This document shows positions 8,941-18,334 of a DNA stretch of 64,000 bases, in pieces (position 1 is the first letter of the stretch; the number at the start of each line of letters is the position of its first letter). Source of the stretch: Alcanivorax sp. REN37. GTDB taxonomy: Bacteria; Pseudomonadota; Gammaproteobacteria; Pseudomonadales; Alcanivoracaceae. The notes beneath the pieces were generated by a model. It was not told the DNA's origin and did not search any database. It saw only the letters and a list, made by a program, of their open reading frames with translations. The stretch covers positions 90,828 through 154,827 of the forward strand of contig NZ_JBGCUO010000002.1 of the NCBI RefSeq assembly GCF_041102775.1. The letters are read 5' to 3'. The position numbers and the translations under genes are program-made.

Positions 8941-9740
8941 GTGAGTGGCTGGCGCCGCTGCAGCAATTGGCGCAGCAGGCGGCGGCGGAGATCATGGCGG
9001 TCTACCGCCGTGGTGAGGTGGCGGTGACCGATAAGGCTGATGCGTCGCCGCTCACCGAGGCGGACCTGCGTGCCCACCGAGTGATCGCTGCCGGTTTGCA
9101 GGCGCTCACTCCGGGGATCCCTGTGTTGTCTGAGGAATCGGCGTTGCAGCCGTGGGCGGAGCGTCGGCAGTGGTCGCGATTCTGGTTGGTGGACCCGCTC
9201 GATGGGACCCGCGAGTTCGTTTCTCGCAGTGGTGAGTTCACCGTCAATATCGCCTTGATCGAGGGCGGCCAGCCGGTGTTGGGGGTGGTGCAGGTGCCGG
9301 TCACCGGGGCGCTGTATTACGGCGGCCCGACGCTGGGCGCCTGGTGCCGTGAGCAGGGCGTTGAACGGCGCCTGCATACGCGCCTGCCGCAGGCGCCGGT
9401 GCGGTTGGTGGCCAGCCGCCGCAGTGGGCTGGATGCCATGGCACAACTGGAGCAGGCGCTGGCGCGCGAGTTCGGAGCGGTGGAACGGGTGGCGCAAAGC
9501 TCCTCACTGAAACTGTGCGAAGTGGCGCAGGGCAGTGCCGACCTATACCCGCGGCTGGGGCCCACTTCCGAATGGGATACCGCCGCCGGCCATGCGGTGC
9601 TGCTCGGCGCTGGCGGCTGCGTGCTGCAACCGGACTTCTCGCCGCTGATGTACCACAAGCAGGACATCCTCAATCCCCATTTCCTGGCACTGGGCAGTGA
9701 TCCAGCACGTTGGGCATTCCTGCGGCCGCTGCTGGCCTGA
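8931..9740 (+). CDS. cysQ: 3'(2'),5'-bisphosphate nucleotidase CysQ
   Basis: A 269-residue member of the lithium-sensitive inositol-monophosphatase superfamily that removes the 3'-phosphate from PAP left by sulfate assimilation. Visible motifs are LSEESA (metal-binding Glu pair), WLVDPLDGTREFVSRSGEFTVNIAL (residues about 86-110, metal-binding DPLDGT) and SEWDTAAGHAVL near the end. ATG 8931 overlaps the nudE stop and matches the family N-terminus; a longer frame from 8865 lies wholly inside nudE. The nudE-cysQ pair is conserved in Pseudomonas. Confidence 0.94.
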   Translation: MGLSEWLAPLQQLAQQAAAEIMAVYRRGEVAVTDKADASPLTEADLRAHRVIAAGLQALTPGIPVLSEESALQPWAERRQWSRFWLVDPLDGTREFVSRSGEFTVNIALIEGGQPVLGVVQVPVTGALYYGGPTLGAWCREQGVERRLHTRLPQAPVRLVASRRSGLDAMAQLEQALAREFGAVERVAQSSSLKLCEVAQGSADLYPRLGPTSEWDTAAGHAVLLGAGGCVLQPDFSPLMYHKQDILNPHFLALGSDPARWAFLRPLLA

Positions 9741-10347
<607 letters not shown>

Positions 10348-11778
10348 GTGTCGAGCTCGCACCTAGAGGCGCTCAGCGCCCGCTACGGCAGTCATTACAA
10401 ATGGCTCGCCACTTGCACCGCGATGGTCGGCACCATGGCGATGTCGATGTCGTCCACCATCGTCAACGTGGCGTTGCCGGACATCATGGCCGATTTCGGT
10501 ATCAGCTATGCCAGCGTGCAATGGGTGTCCACCGCATTTCTCGCCAGCATGACGGTGGGAATGCTGGTGAATGCCTGGTGCGTGGACCGCTTCGGGTTGC
10601 GCCGCACTTATTTGGTGGCGTTGCTGGCTTATTTGGTGGCGAGCCTTGCCGGTGGCCTGGCACCGACGTTCGAGACGCTGGTGGCGGCGCGCGCGCTGCA
10701 GGGGATTACCGCCGGGCTGGTGCAGCCGCTGGCGCTGCTGATCATTTACCAAGTGTTCCCGGTGCAGGAGCGCGGCGCTGCGATTGGCGTGTATGGCATG
10801 GGCGTGATTCTCGGGCCCACGGTGGGGCCGCTGGTGGGCGGCGCCATGGTCGATTGGATCAACTGGCGCGCGGTGTTCTTCATCATCATGCCGGTGGTGG
10901 TGGTGGCTGGCTTCATGGCGCGCCGCTACCTGGCGCGGCCGGGCGATGAATTGCGCCGCCGCAGTTTGGATGTGCCGGGACTGTTGTTGCTGGCGGCTTG
11001 GATTACGGCCCTGTTGTGGGCAATCACCAATGGCCCGCGGCTGGGTTGGCATGACGTTCAGGTGTTGGCGGCGGCGACGATCGGCGTGGTGTTGCTGCTG
11101 GTGTTCGTGTTGTTTGAGCGCGGCCGGCCGGCGCCGCTGATGACGTTGGCGGTGTTCCGCTATCCCGGTTTTGCCGCCGCGTTTGTGTTGGCGCTGCTGA
11201 CCGGTGCGGGCCTGTTTTCGCTGGTGTACCTGTTGCCGCTGCAGGTGCAGACCATTCAGGGCTTCAGTTCCACCACCGCCGGATTGCTGATGATGCCGGC
11301 GGGCTTGGCCATGAGCCTGGTGTATCCCGGCATCGGCCGCATGGCCGACCGTTACGATGTGCTGTGCCTCGTGGGCATCGGGCTGGTGCTGACTGCACTG
11401 TCTTGTGTGCTACTGGGTTGGTACGTGGAGTCTGAGCTGTTCTGGTTGCTGGCGTTCTGGGCCATTGTCAGTCGCATTGGCGTGGCGTTCCTGATGCCGC
11501 CGGTGGTGGTCGGGGCGTTAAAAATGCTACCGGCGTCGTTGATCAATCAGGGCGCTGGCATCATCAGTTTTGCGCGCCAGTTCGGCGGCGCCCTGGGCAT
11601 CGCGCTGGCGTCGGTGCTGCTGCAACAGAGCCAGCCCCTGTTGCCGGGTACAGCGGTGGTGGACCCACATGCGCTGGCGTACCGCGATGCCTACTGGGTG
11701 TTTGCGCTGTTGTTCGTGCTCGGCTGGTTGCCAGCGGTGGCGATGCGGCGCGGGTTCCGCGCGGCACCGCCAGCCTGA
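10348..11778 (+). CDS. DHA2-family (EmrB/QacA) multidrug exporter
   Basis: A 476-residue inner-membrane protein with about 14 hydrophobic segments, the drug:H+ antiporter-2 layout. Signatures are MSSTIVNVALPDI in the first segment (motif D1-like 'TIVNVALP'), the loop WCVDRFGLRRTYLV (motif A, D-R-F-G-R-R) and GVYGMGVILGPTVGPLVGGAMVDWINWRAVFFI (motif C, antiporter GxxxGPxxGG). The start is GTG 10348, preceded by CAGGAGAAT. No EmrA-like adaptor or TetR-type repressor is adjacent, so substrate and control are open. The reverse-strand HAD gene begins 9 bases past its stop (convergent). Confidence 0.88.
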   Translation: MSSSHLEALSARYGSHYKWLATCTAMVGTMAMSMSSTIVNVALPDIMADFGISYASVQWVSTAFLASMTVGMLVNAWCVDRFGLRRTYLVALLAYLVASLAGGLAPTFETLVAARALQGITAGLVQPLALLIIYQVFPVQERGAAIGVYGMGVILGPTVGPLVGGAMVDWINWRAVFFIIMPVVVVAGFMARRYLARPGDELRRRSLDVPGLLLLAAWITALLWAITNGPRLGWHDVQVLAAATIGVVLLLVFVLFERGRPAPLMTLAVFRYPGFAAAFVLALLTGAGLFSLVYLLPLQVQTIQGFSSTTAGLLMMPAGLAMSLVYPGIGRMADRYDVLCLVGIGLVLTALSCVLLGWYVESELFWLLAFWAIVSRIGVAFLMPPVVVGALKMLPASLINQGAGIISFARQFGGALGIALASVLLQQSQPLLPGTAVVDPHALAYRDAYWVFALLFVLGWLPAVAMRRGFRAAPPA

Positions 11779-11787
11779 AGGTTGGCG

Positions 11788-12402
11788 TCAGCCAAGCCGT
11801 TTGATCAATTCCGCCAGGCTGTGCAGGGCATCGTCGCTGCGCAGTTTGCCGCTGCGGTCCAGCTGCAGGCTGCGGATACCGAGACGGCGTGGACCTTCCA
11901 CATCTTCTTTCCAGCGACTGCCCAGCCACAGCAATTCGTGCTCGGCCACATCGAGCCGTCGGCACAGCTGCTGATACATCTGCGGGGCGGGCTTGAGCAC
12001 GCCTTCGGCAAATGACCACACCATGGCATCCGGCTGCTGCGGCAGGCAGTCCACCAGCGCGCTGTCGAGCACCGAGGCGTTGCTGCACAGTCCCCAGCGA
12101 ATGTCGGCTTGTTGCAACGCAGCGAGCAGTTGCGCTGCATCACCACGGCAAGCGCCGGCTGCCAACCACTCAGCGCTGCACTGTTGCAGTTGCTGCCATT
12201 GCTCCGGCGCCCATGTCAGGGCCTGTTGTTCTGCCAGGGCAGCAAGATTGAGCGGCGCAGTGAGCGGCCGCCGGCGGGTGCTGGCCGAGGGCGGCGCGCC
12301 GGCTGCGCTGCAGTGGTTCCAGAACGCATCGAGTGGATGTTGTTGCTGCACCGGAGCCAGCAAATCAGCGATATCGAAGGCAACAGCTTTCCAGGGAAAC
12401 AT
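11788..12402 (-). CDS. HAD-like hydrolase with degenerate catalytic motifs
   Basis: A 204-residue protein (MFPWKAVAFDIADLLAPV...) with the HAD outline: motif I AFDIADLL, motif II LCSNAS, motif III lysine in EGVLKPAPQMYQQL, motif IV LLWLGSRWKEDVEGPRRLGI. Two key acids are altered: the +2 aspartate of DxD is Ala, and the usual V-G-D of motif IV is L-G-S. The nucleophile Asp and the lysine remain. It may be a non-phosphatase HAD, such as a dehalogenase-like enzyme, or a binding protein. The ATG at 12402 is chosen because motif I falls at residues 8-15 as in the family; an upstream frame would add 80 unrelated residues. Function unknown; divergent from tmm. Confidence 0.65.
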   Translation of the reverse strand: MFPWKAVAFDIADLLAPVQQQHPLDAFWNHCSAAGAPPSASTRRRPLTAPLNLAALAEQQALTWAPEQWQQLQQCSAEWLAAGACRGDAAQLLAALQQADIRWGLCSNASVLDSALVDCLPQQPDAMVWSFAEGVLKPAPQMYQQLCRRLDVAEHELLWLGSRWKEDVEGPRRLGIRSLQLDRSGKLRSDDALHSLAELIKRLG

Positions 12403-12660
12403 GGCATGTCCTGCGTCAATCCATAGACCGTCATCATTGGTTGCCCGGAGCGGCAAACAATGAATGCACAAAGCTGACATCTTCGCAGTCAACATAATTT
12501 TGCGCAGCTGATTTTTTCGAAGTTTTTGCCTATTTGCAAAGTGATAACAAGGCGTTGCAGAGGAAAAGAACGGGCGTTCCGCAACTTCTCCAGTTTGAGA
12601 ATGGCGTCGCATATAGGGTAGGGTTCCGCTCGCTTCTGCCAATCAATGGAGGAATGTGTC

Positions 12661-14052
12661 GTGACTTTTCGCGTCGCTATTATCGGTGCCGGCCCCAGTG
12701 GTCTGGCCCAGCTGCGGGCCTTCGAGGCCGCTCGCCAGGCGGGTTACAAAGACCTGCCGGAGATCGTGTGTTACGAGAAACAGAACGACCTGGGCGGCAT
12801 GTGGAACTACACCTGGCGCACTGGTTTGGACAAGAATGGCGAGCCCGTACATGGCAGCATGTACCGCTATCTCTGGTCAAACGGACCGAAAGAGTGTCTG
12901 GAGTTTGCGGACTACAGTTTTGATGAACATTTCGGACGTCCGATTCCGTCTTATCCGCCGCGCGCGGTGCTGAAAGACTACATCATGGGTCGCATTGAGA
13001 AAGATAACCTGCGTTCGTTGATCCGCTTCGAGTGTGCAGCACGCTGGATCACCTGGGATGAAGACACCCAGCAGTTTTCAGTGACGGTTACCAATCACCA
13101 GACCGGTGAGCAAGAAACCAGCGAGTTTGATTATGTGGTCGTCGCGACCGGCCATTTTTCCACGCCGAACGTCCCCTATTTCGACGGCGTCGAAAAGTTT
13201 CCGGGGCGGGTACTGCATGCCCATGATTTCCGTGACGCACGTGAGTTCGAAGGCCAGGATGTACTGCTGATCGGCAGCAGCTATTCGGCGGAGGACATCG
13301 GGTCGCAGTGCTTCAAGTACGGTGCTCGCAGCGTCACCCTCAGCCACCGTTCCAAACCGCTCGGCTTTGACTGGCCGGAGGGCATGGAGGAACGTCCGCT
13401 GCTGGAGCGTCTGGACGATGACGAGGCGGTGTTCAGTGACGGCACCCGCAAGCGCATTGATGCGCTGATCCTGTGCACCGGCTACTTGTATGCGTTTCCG
13501 TTCTTGCCAGAAGAGCTGCAACTGAAGACCGGCAACTGCCTGTACCCGGACCAGCTCTACAAGGGCATCGTATTCGAGGACAACCCGCGGCTGCTGTATC
13601 TCGGCATGCAGGACCAGTACTTCACCTTCAACATGTTTGATGCGCAAGCGTGGTTTGCCCGCGATGTCATGCTCGGACGCATTGCGCTGCCGGACGCTGC
13701 GGCGCGCCGCCAGCACATGGACTCTTGGCTGGCCCGTCACGGCGCGCTCGATGGCGCCAATGACGATATCGACTTCCAGGCCGATTACATCCGCGACTTG
13801 ATGGATGCCACCGATTACCCGGATTTCCCGGTGGAGAAGCAGGGGGCATTGTTCAAGCAGTGGCTGGATGATAAGCGGCACGACATCATGGGCTTCCGCA
13901 ACCGCAGCTATTGCTCAACCATGACCGGCACCCAGGCCCCGTGCCTGCCGCGTCCGTGGCTGGAGATCATGGATGACTCGCTGCAGAGTTTCTTGAAGTT
14001 GGAGTTCACGCCCGCGCAGGAAGAGCCGGCGCGCAAGGCATCCAACGCCTGA
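12661..14052 (+). CDS. tmm: Trimethylamine monooxygenase (bacterial FMO)
   Basis: A 463-residue flavin-containing monooxygenase, predicted to oxidise trimethylamine to its N-oxide with NADPH and O2. The FAD site GAGPSGL starts at residue 9, the FMO fingerprint [11 protein letters not shown] (FxGxxxHxxxF) is at 180-190, and the NADPH site GSSYSAED starts near 205. Long stretches match my memory of the characterised Methylocella/Roseobacter Tmm ([20 protein letters not shown]-like, [18 protein letters not shown]-like, FNMFDAQAW), well beyond general FMO similarity. GTG 12661 is preferred: GGAGG ends 8 bases before it, and the in-frame ATG 12646 overlaps that site. No TMAO demethylase or transporter is adjacent. 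Substrate is inferred from similarity. Confidence 0.87.
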   Translation: [463 protein letters not shown]

Positions 14053-14072
14053 CCCTCAGGACTGAAAGCATC

Positions 14073-14092
14073 GCCCGGCCCATTGGCCGGGC
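14073..14092 (+). terminator. Weak GC hairpin after tmm
   Basis: A perfect GCCCGGCC / GGCCGGGC stem with a 4-base loop sits 20 bases after the tmm stop but has no T-run, so it may only pause or protect the 3' end. Confidence 0.35.
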
Positions 14093-14340
14093 TCACTTCG
14101 CGCCGCGTTCTGTCATAAGCGGCGCTTCTCCTTGCCCATTTGATCAGCGCGCCCTGCACTGAAATCGTTGCGTTCACCGGGCTCGTTGTGGCATCAGTCG
14201 TTAAGCTGCAGTGCTTGCCCTGGAGCGCCTAGCCGATCGCTAGGATGGGCAATGTTCTTGGCGTGCTCGATGAAGTCGCCCTCGCTGGCGCAGATAACGC
14301 GCTCAGGCTGCACCAAGATAACAACAACAAGGGAGCAGAC

Positions 14341-15771
14341 GTGTCTGGAGACCTGTTTCTTTATCAGCGCATCAGTCGCCGACTGCTGGAGCAAATCCAT
14401 TCCGGAGCCTGGGCGGTGGGAGATCGGCTGCCGTCGGTGCGTCATCTGAGCAAGCTGTTTGGCGTCAGCGTCAACACCGTGATGCAGTGCTACCGCCAGC
14501 TGGAGGCGGATGGGTATTTGGAGATCCGGCCCCAGTCAGGGGTGTTCGTGCGTAGGGCGGATGCGGACGGCATGCCGTCACCGGAGGACAGTCGTTACCC
14601 ATTGCTGCCGGTAGAAGTGTCGCTCAGTGAACAGGTATTGCGTTACATGGCGCTGCATGCGCGCAATGACGTGGTACGGCTTGGTATCGCTTTACCCGGT
14701 GCAGAGGTGTTACCGGTGGCGCGGGTGATGTCGGTGCTGCGGGACGTCACCCGGCGGCAACCGTTGGAAGCTTGGGACTACTTGCATCCCAATGTGCACA
14801 ACCCGCTCAGCCACCAGTTGGCGCGGCGTAGTCTTGCGTTTGAGCAGCCTTACGCAGCGGACGACATCATCATCACCAATGGTTGTATGGAGGCGCTGAC
14901 ACTGGCGCTGCGCAGCGTCAGCAAGCCCGGCGATGCAATAGCCGTGGAGTCGCCCACTTATTATGGGACTTTGCTGCTACTGGAAGCCCATCAGCGGCGG
15001 GTGGTGGAAGTGCCAGCCCATCCTGAGGACGGCATCAGCCTCAGCGCTTTGGAGCAGGTGTTTCAGCAAAAACGGGTAGCAGCCTGCATGGTGGCCACCA
15101 ATGCGCAGAACCCGCTCGGCTTCACCATGTCGGCGGCACGTAAGCAGGCATTGGTGGCGCTGTCGGCGCGCTATGGTGTGCCGTTGATCGAAAATGATGT
15201 ATGGGGCGACACCGTGTTCAACGAGGGCGACGGTGTGCCGGCCAAAGCCTGGGATAGCGAGGGCCTGGTGCTGTACTGCAATTCATTTTCTAAGACATTG
15301 ATGCCGGGATTGCGGCTAGGGTGGGCAGTGGGAGGGCGTTTCCACCGTCGCCTGCTGGAACTGAAGCAACTCAGTACCATTACCTCCCCTTCCCTGTCGC
15401 AGCTGGCCATGGGGCGGATGCTGGAAAGCGGAGCTTACAGCCAGCACCTCCGTGAGCTGCGTTCTGCCTTGCGCAGCCAAGTGGTCGCGATGACGGCATT
15501 GATCGCCGCGGCATTCCCTGCTGGCACCCACATTTCCCGACCCAGTGGCGGCTGCGTGTTGTGGCTGCGGCTGCCGCCTGGGGTAGATGGCGACACGCTG
15601 TTCTTGGAGGCGGAGCGCGCCGGCATTCATGTTTTCCCCGGCGCGGTGTTTTCTGCCATGGCGGACTATCGGAATTATTTGCGCATCAATGCCGGCAATC
15701 CGGTCAGTGACAGCGTGCGGGCGGCGGTGGTCCAGCTCGGTCATCTGGCGACCGAGCTGGCCAAGGGGTGA
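14341..15771 (+). CDS. MocR/PdxR-type regulator (GntR wHTH + aminotransferase)
   Basis: A 476-residue fusion. Residues 1-75 are a GntR winged helix (RISRRLLEQIHSGAWAVGDRLPSVRHLSKLFGVSVNTVMQCYRQLEADGYLEIRPQSGVFV in outline), and residues about 100-476 are a fold-type-I aminotransferase domain with the PLP lysine in NSFSKTLMPGLRLGW (K318). MocR proteins sense PLP or amino compounds and usually act on neighbouring genes. GTG 14341 is chosen because GGGAG lies 5 bases upstream and the wHTH begins at once; the frame is open from 14245. It follows tmm by 288 bases on the same strand, so an effect on tmm is possible but unproven. It is convergent with the lipoprotein gene, 6 bases away. Confidence 0.85.
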   Translation: MSGDLFLYQRISRRLLEQIHSGAWAVGDRLPSVRHLSKLFGVSVNTVMQCYRQLEADGYLEIRPQSGVFVRRADADGMPSPEDSRYPLLPVEVSLSEQVLRYMALHARNDVVRLGIALPGAEVLPVARVMSVLRDVTRRQPLEAWDYLHPNVHNPLSHQLARRSLAFEQPYAADDIIITNGCMEALTLALRSVSKPGDAIAVESPTYYGTLLLLEAHQRRVVEVPAHPEDGISLSALEQVFQQKRVAACMVATNAQNPLGFTMSAARKQALVALSARYGVPLIENDVWGDTVFNEGDGVPAKAWDSEGLVLYCNSFSKTLMPGLRLGWAVGGRFHRRLLELKQLSTITSPSLSQLAMGRMLESGAYSQHLRELRSALRSQVVAMTALIAAAFPAGTHISRPSGGCVLWLRLPPGVDGDTLFLEAERAGIHVFPGAVFSAMADYRNYLRINAGNPVSDSVRAAVVQLGHLATELAKG

Positions 15772-15777
15772 AGCGCG

Positions 15778-17949
15778 TTATTGTCGCGTCAGTCCGGTGT
15801 GGTCGTAACTGCGGCAGATGTCGTCGCCACAGACATCAATGACCATGCTGTCGGGCTGTAGGAAGGCACTTTTTTGAGCTTGCGCCGCCGGCGTTCGGCG
15901 TGGGCTCTCGTGGGGGTCAAGACCATATCCCGTGGCCTGGGTGGGGCCGATGTTGCCGTGCGGCGGCAGCGCATTGCCACGCTGGCCATCATGAGCGCCG
16001 GAGTCCCAGACCGTGAATCCATGTCCCGCATGGGGGTAGTTAAGATCGTCAATCTGGAAATAGCGATTGCGGTCAGGATGGTCGCCTAGCCGGCGAGTGG
16101 GCTCGTGTAATGGCGCTCCAATAGTGCGTGCCATGATTTCTGCGCTCCATTGGGTCACCAAGTGATCACCCAGCGCGCCTTGCAGCAGCAGCCGTTTGTC
16201 GGCGCGGGTATTGGGCAGCGGGTGGCCGGCGAAGTGGCTCAGGTAGCCGTTGTTTTCGGCGCGGTCCCACAGCATCTGCATCAGCGCAAACACTAGGCTC
16301 TGGTCCAGCGGGTCGGGATAGGCCGGATATAGCATGATGCCAAACCGTTCGGCGAAGGGGCCGAAGCGCTGCAACAGCAGGCTGTAGTTGGCGCCGGGCA
16401 CACCCAGAACCCCTTTGTGGATGTTCGGCGCCGTGGCGACCAGTGCCCCGCCGACAATGCCGCCTTGGCTGTTGCCGTCGAAGTACACCTCATCCAGATC
16501 AGTGCGGAAGATAATATTGCCTTGGTGCTGGAACGCCGGATGTGATGCAAAGCCCTGCGGATGGCGCAGTAGCTCGGCAAGGAACATAAAGTTAAGAATC
16601 CCCTGCTGGCTGCGGTCGTTCATCATCGGCAGGTTGCTGATATCTGCTAGCACGCTGGGGACAACACCGCTTTCCACATCGAAGCGCGACATGCCAATCC
16701 AGTCAGTGGCGCAGTACAGCATGTTGTGATCGTAGGCCATCTCCCACAGCGCATTGCTGCGGAACTCGCCGCCCGGTCCTTCGCCAAACAAGCCGTGACC
16801 GTAGACCGCCGGTCGCGCCGGATGGGTCTGGCTGCTGGGGTCATCGAAGTTCGCCACCGTAGCTTCTGACACTTGGCAGCGGAAACGCGCTGAAATCTGA
16901 TCACTGTCCGGATTCACCTGTGGCAACGCATCAATGTCCGTGCTGCCGTAATGGAAGCGGCCGCCCGGTGCGCCGCCCGGGCTGGTGAGGTAGTTCGGCA
17001 CTTGGAACGTGCCGACGATTCCGCGGCTAAAGGAGCCGCGCTTCTGGCCGTCTATTTCCTCACTCACGCTGGTAACGGTAAACACCGGCGCATTGCCGCC
17101 CAAGCGTGCAAAGGCGTCGTCACGGATGTGCAGCAAGCGGCCGGTGATGTTGGCTTGGCTGGCGACGGTGAAATCCCAAGCCAGCACCAGCGACTCCCGT
17201 GCAATGCCGTGACGCTGCAGGCGTGCAAACAGCTCTTCCATGGCCGGACGGCGCTGTTCGTAGATCGGTTCGCCAGTGCGCAGTCGGTCGCGGTAGGCGC
17301 GGAACAGTGCTGAGGGAGCCATCAACTCGCCATCCTTATCGCGCAGGTTGCGTAGCGCGACGATGTAGCGATGGCCTTCTTTAAAGTTGCGGGCCGGCCG
17401 GATCATCAATGATTGCCGTTGGGGATCATTGGCGGTGGCGTCAAGCTCTGCCCAGACCAGCTGCCGCTCGCCGCTGTCGGCGTCGATCACGACGATAGGG
17501 GCGTCATCGGTGAGAGCGACGCTTAGATCGTCCAACGCCGGCGCGCCGCTTTGTACCAAGTCGATGCCGGGGAGATGCGCCAACAGCATGGCGCCGGGGG
17601 AGAAGCCGTCGTTGCGGTTCCACTCCTGTGGGGCCATTGGCGATGGGCTGGTGGGGAGCCCCGGAATGCCAGTGGGCTGCGCGACCGGCAGGGCCTCTGC
17701 ATGCAGGTTCAGGCGCCGCCCGGTAGCGCTGTGAGCGTCGGCAACAGTGTAGTAGTCGTTGGGAAAAGGGTAGAGGCAGTGCCCGGTTTGGAGTGGGTCG
17801 CAGTATTGGGCTTGCGCCGGATCAAGCTCGGAAAGATCCACCTGCGCGCCGCGGGCGGGTGTCGAAGATGAGCCGCCGCACCCGGTTAGCAGCAGGCTGG
17901 TGGCCATGGTGCTGGCGACCGCCAGTGGCAAGAGACGGAATCTAGACAT
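15778..17949 (-). CDS. Large alpha/beta-hydrolase-like lipoprotein
   Basis: A 723-residue exported lipoprotein: MSRFRLLPLAVASTMATSLL, then lipobox LLTGC with C24 and a Gly/Ser linker. The early part has D-P-L-Q-T-G-H-C-L-Y-P-F-P-N-D-Y, common in large secreted esterase-like proteins of marine gammaproteobacteria. A nucleophile elbow GNSQGG places Ser at about 494, followed by GVPGANYSLLLQRFG and a C-terminal YPHAGHGFTVWD whose His could complete a Ser-Asp-His triad. Ester- or polyester-cleaving activity on the outer surface or in the periplasm is inference. It is divergent from the second large lipoprotein (18335-20701), and the two may share a promoter region. Confidence 0.62.
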   Translation of the reverse strand: MSRFRLLPLAVASTMATSLLLTGCGGSSSTPARGAQVDLSELDPAQAQYCDPLQTGHCLYPFPNDYYTVADAHSATGRRLNLHAEALPVAQPTGIPGLPTSPSPMAPQEWNRNDGFSPGAMLLAHLPGIDLVQSGAPALDDLSVALTDDAPIVVIDADSGERQLVWAELDATANDPQRQSLMIRPARNFKEGHRYIVALRNLRDKDGELMAPSALFRAYRDRLRTGEPIYEQRRPAMEELFARLQRHGIARESLVLAWDFTVASQANITGRLLHIRDDAFARLGGNAPVFTVTSVSEEIDGQKRGSFSRGIVGTFQVPNYLTSPGGAPGGRFHYGSTDIDALPQVNPDSDQISARFRCQVSEATVANFDDPSSQTHPARPAVYGHGLFGEGPGGEFRSNALWEMAYDHNMLYCATDWIGMSRFDVESGVVPSVLADISNLPMMNDRSQQGILNFMFLAELLRHPQGFASHPAFQHQGNIIFRTDLDEVYFDGNSQGGIVGGALVATAPNIHKGVLGVPGANYSLLLQRFGPFAERFGIMLYPAYPDPLDQSLVFALMQMLWDRAENNGYLSHFAGHPLPNTRADKRLLLQGALGDHLVTQWSAEIMARTIGAPLHEPTRRLGDHPDRNRYFQIDDLNYPHAGHGFTVWDSGAHDGQRGNALPPHGNIGPTQATGYGLDPHESPRRTPAAQAQKSAFLQPDSMVIDVCGDDICRSYDHTGLTRQ

Positions 17950-18334
17950 AGTGACTGTACTCCCAAAGCAGTCCGGCCGGTTCGGGGCCGCTGTTGTTGT
18001 TCTGATTCTGCAGCGCCAGTCTAGTCAGCTAACGCCAGCAGCTGACAGGTACAGTTGGCCAGGAAAGTGCCGATACAGTTCTTTTCAGTCCGTCTGCTAT
18101 TGCCAAATGTGCACTTGGATGGGTCAGGAAAAAGCGACTTTTAAATGCTGTACATACAGCCGTAGTTTCGAAAATTCACGTTGCCTGTTTCGTTAAGTAA
18201 CCATTCTTTGGTGCCGACAAACTGTTCCAGAATATTGCTGCAATCTGTGCCTGTTTCGCTCTCTACTGCCAGCCTATCGTTTTAAGAAAAAAGGCAAGCA
18301 TTGCCGCATAACAACAATTATGAGGAGAGCGAGC
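17950..18334. other. 385-base divergent regulatory region between two lipoprotein genes
   Basis: No gene supported. The stretch is visibly richer in A/T than its surroundings, especially 18090-18330, and must hold both divergent promoters. It contains the palindrome listed at 18147-18160. I could not identify convincing -35/-10 pairs. Confidence 0.6.
18147..18160. promoter_or_regulatory. 14-base palindrome, possible operator
   Basis: GCTGTACATACAGC has 6-base arms and a 2-base centre and lies midway between the divergent lipoprotein genes. It resembles a dimeric repressor site. It is not a LexA box, which needs eight bases between CTGT and ACAG. Confidence 0.4.

Noticed and set aside
18147..18160. 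GCTGTACATACAGC as an SOS (LexA) box
   Set aside because: LexA boxes have eight bases between CTGT and ACAG; here there are four.
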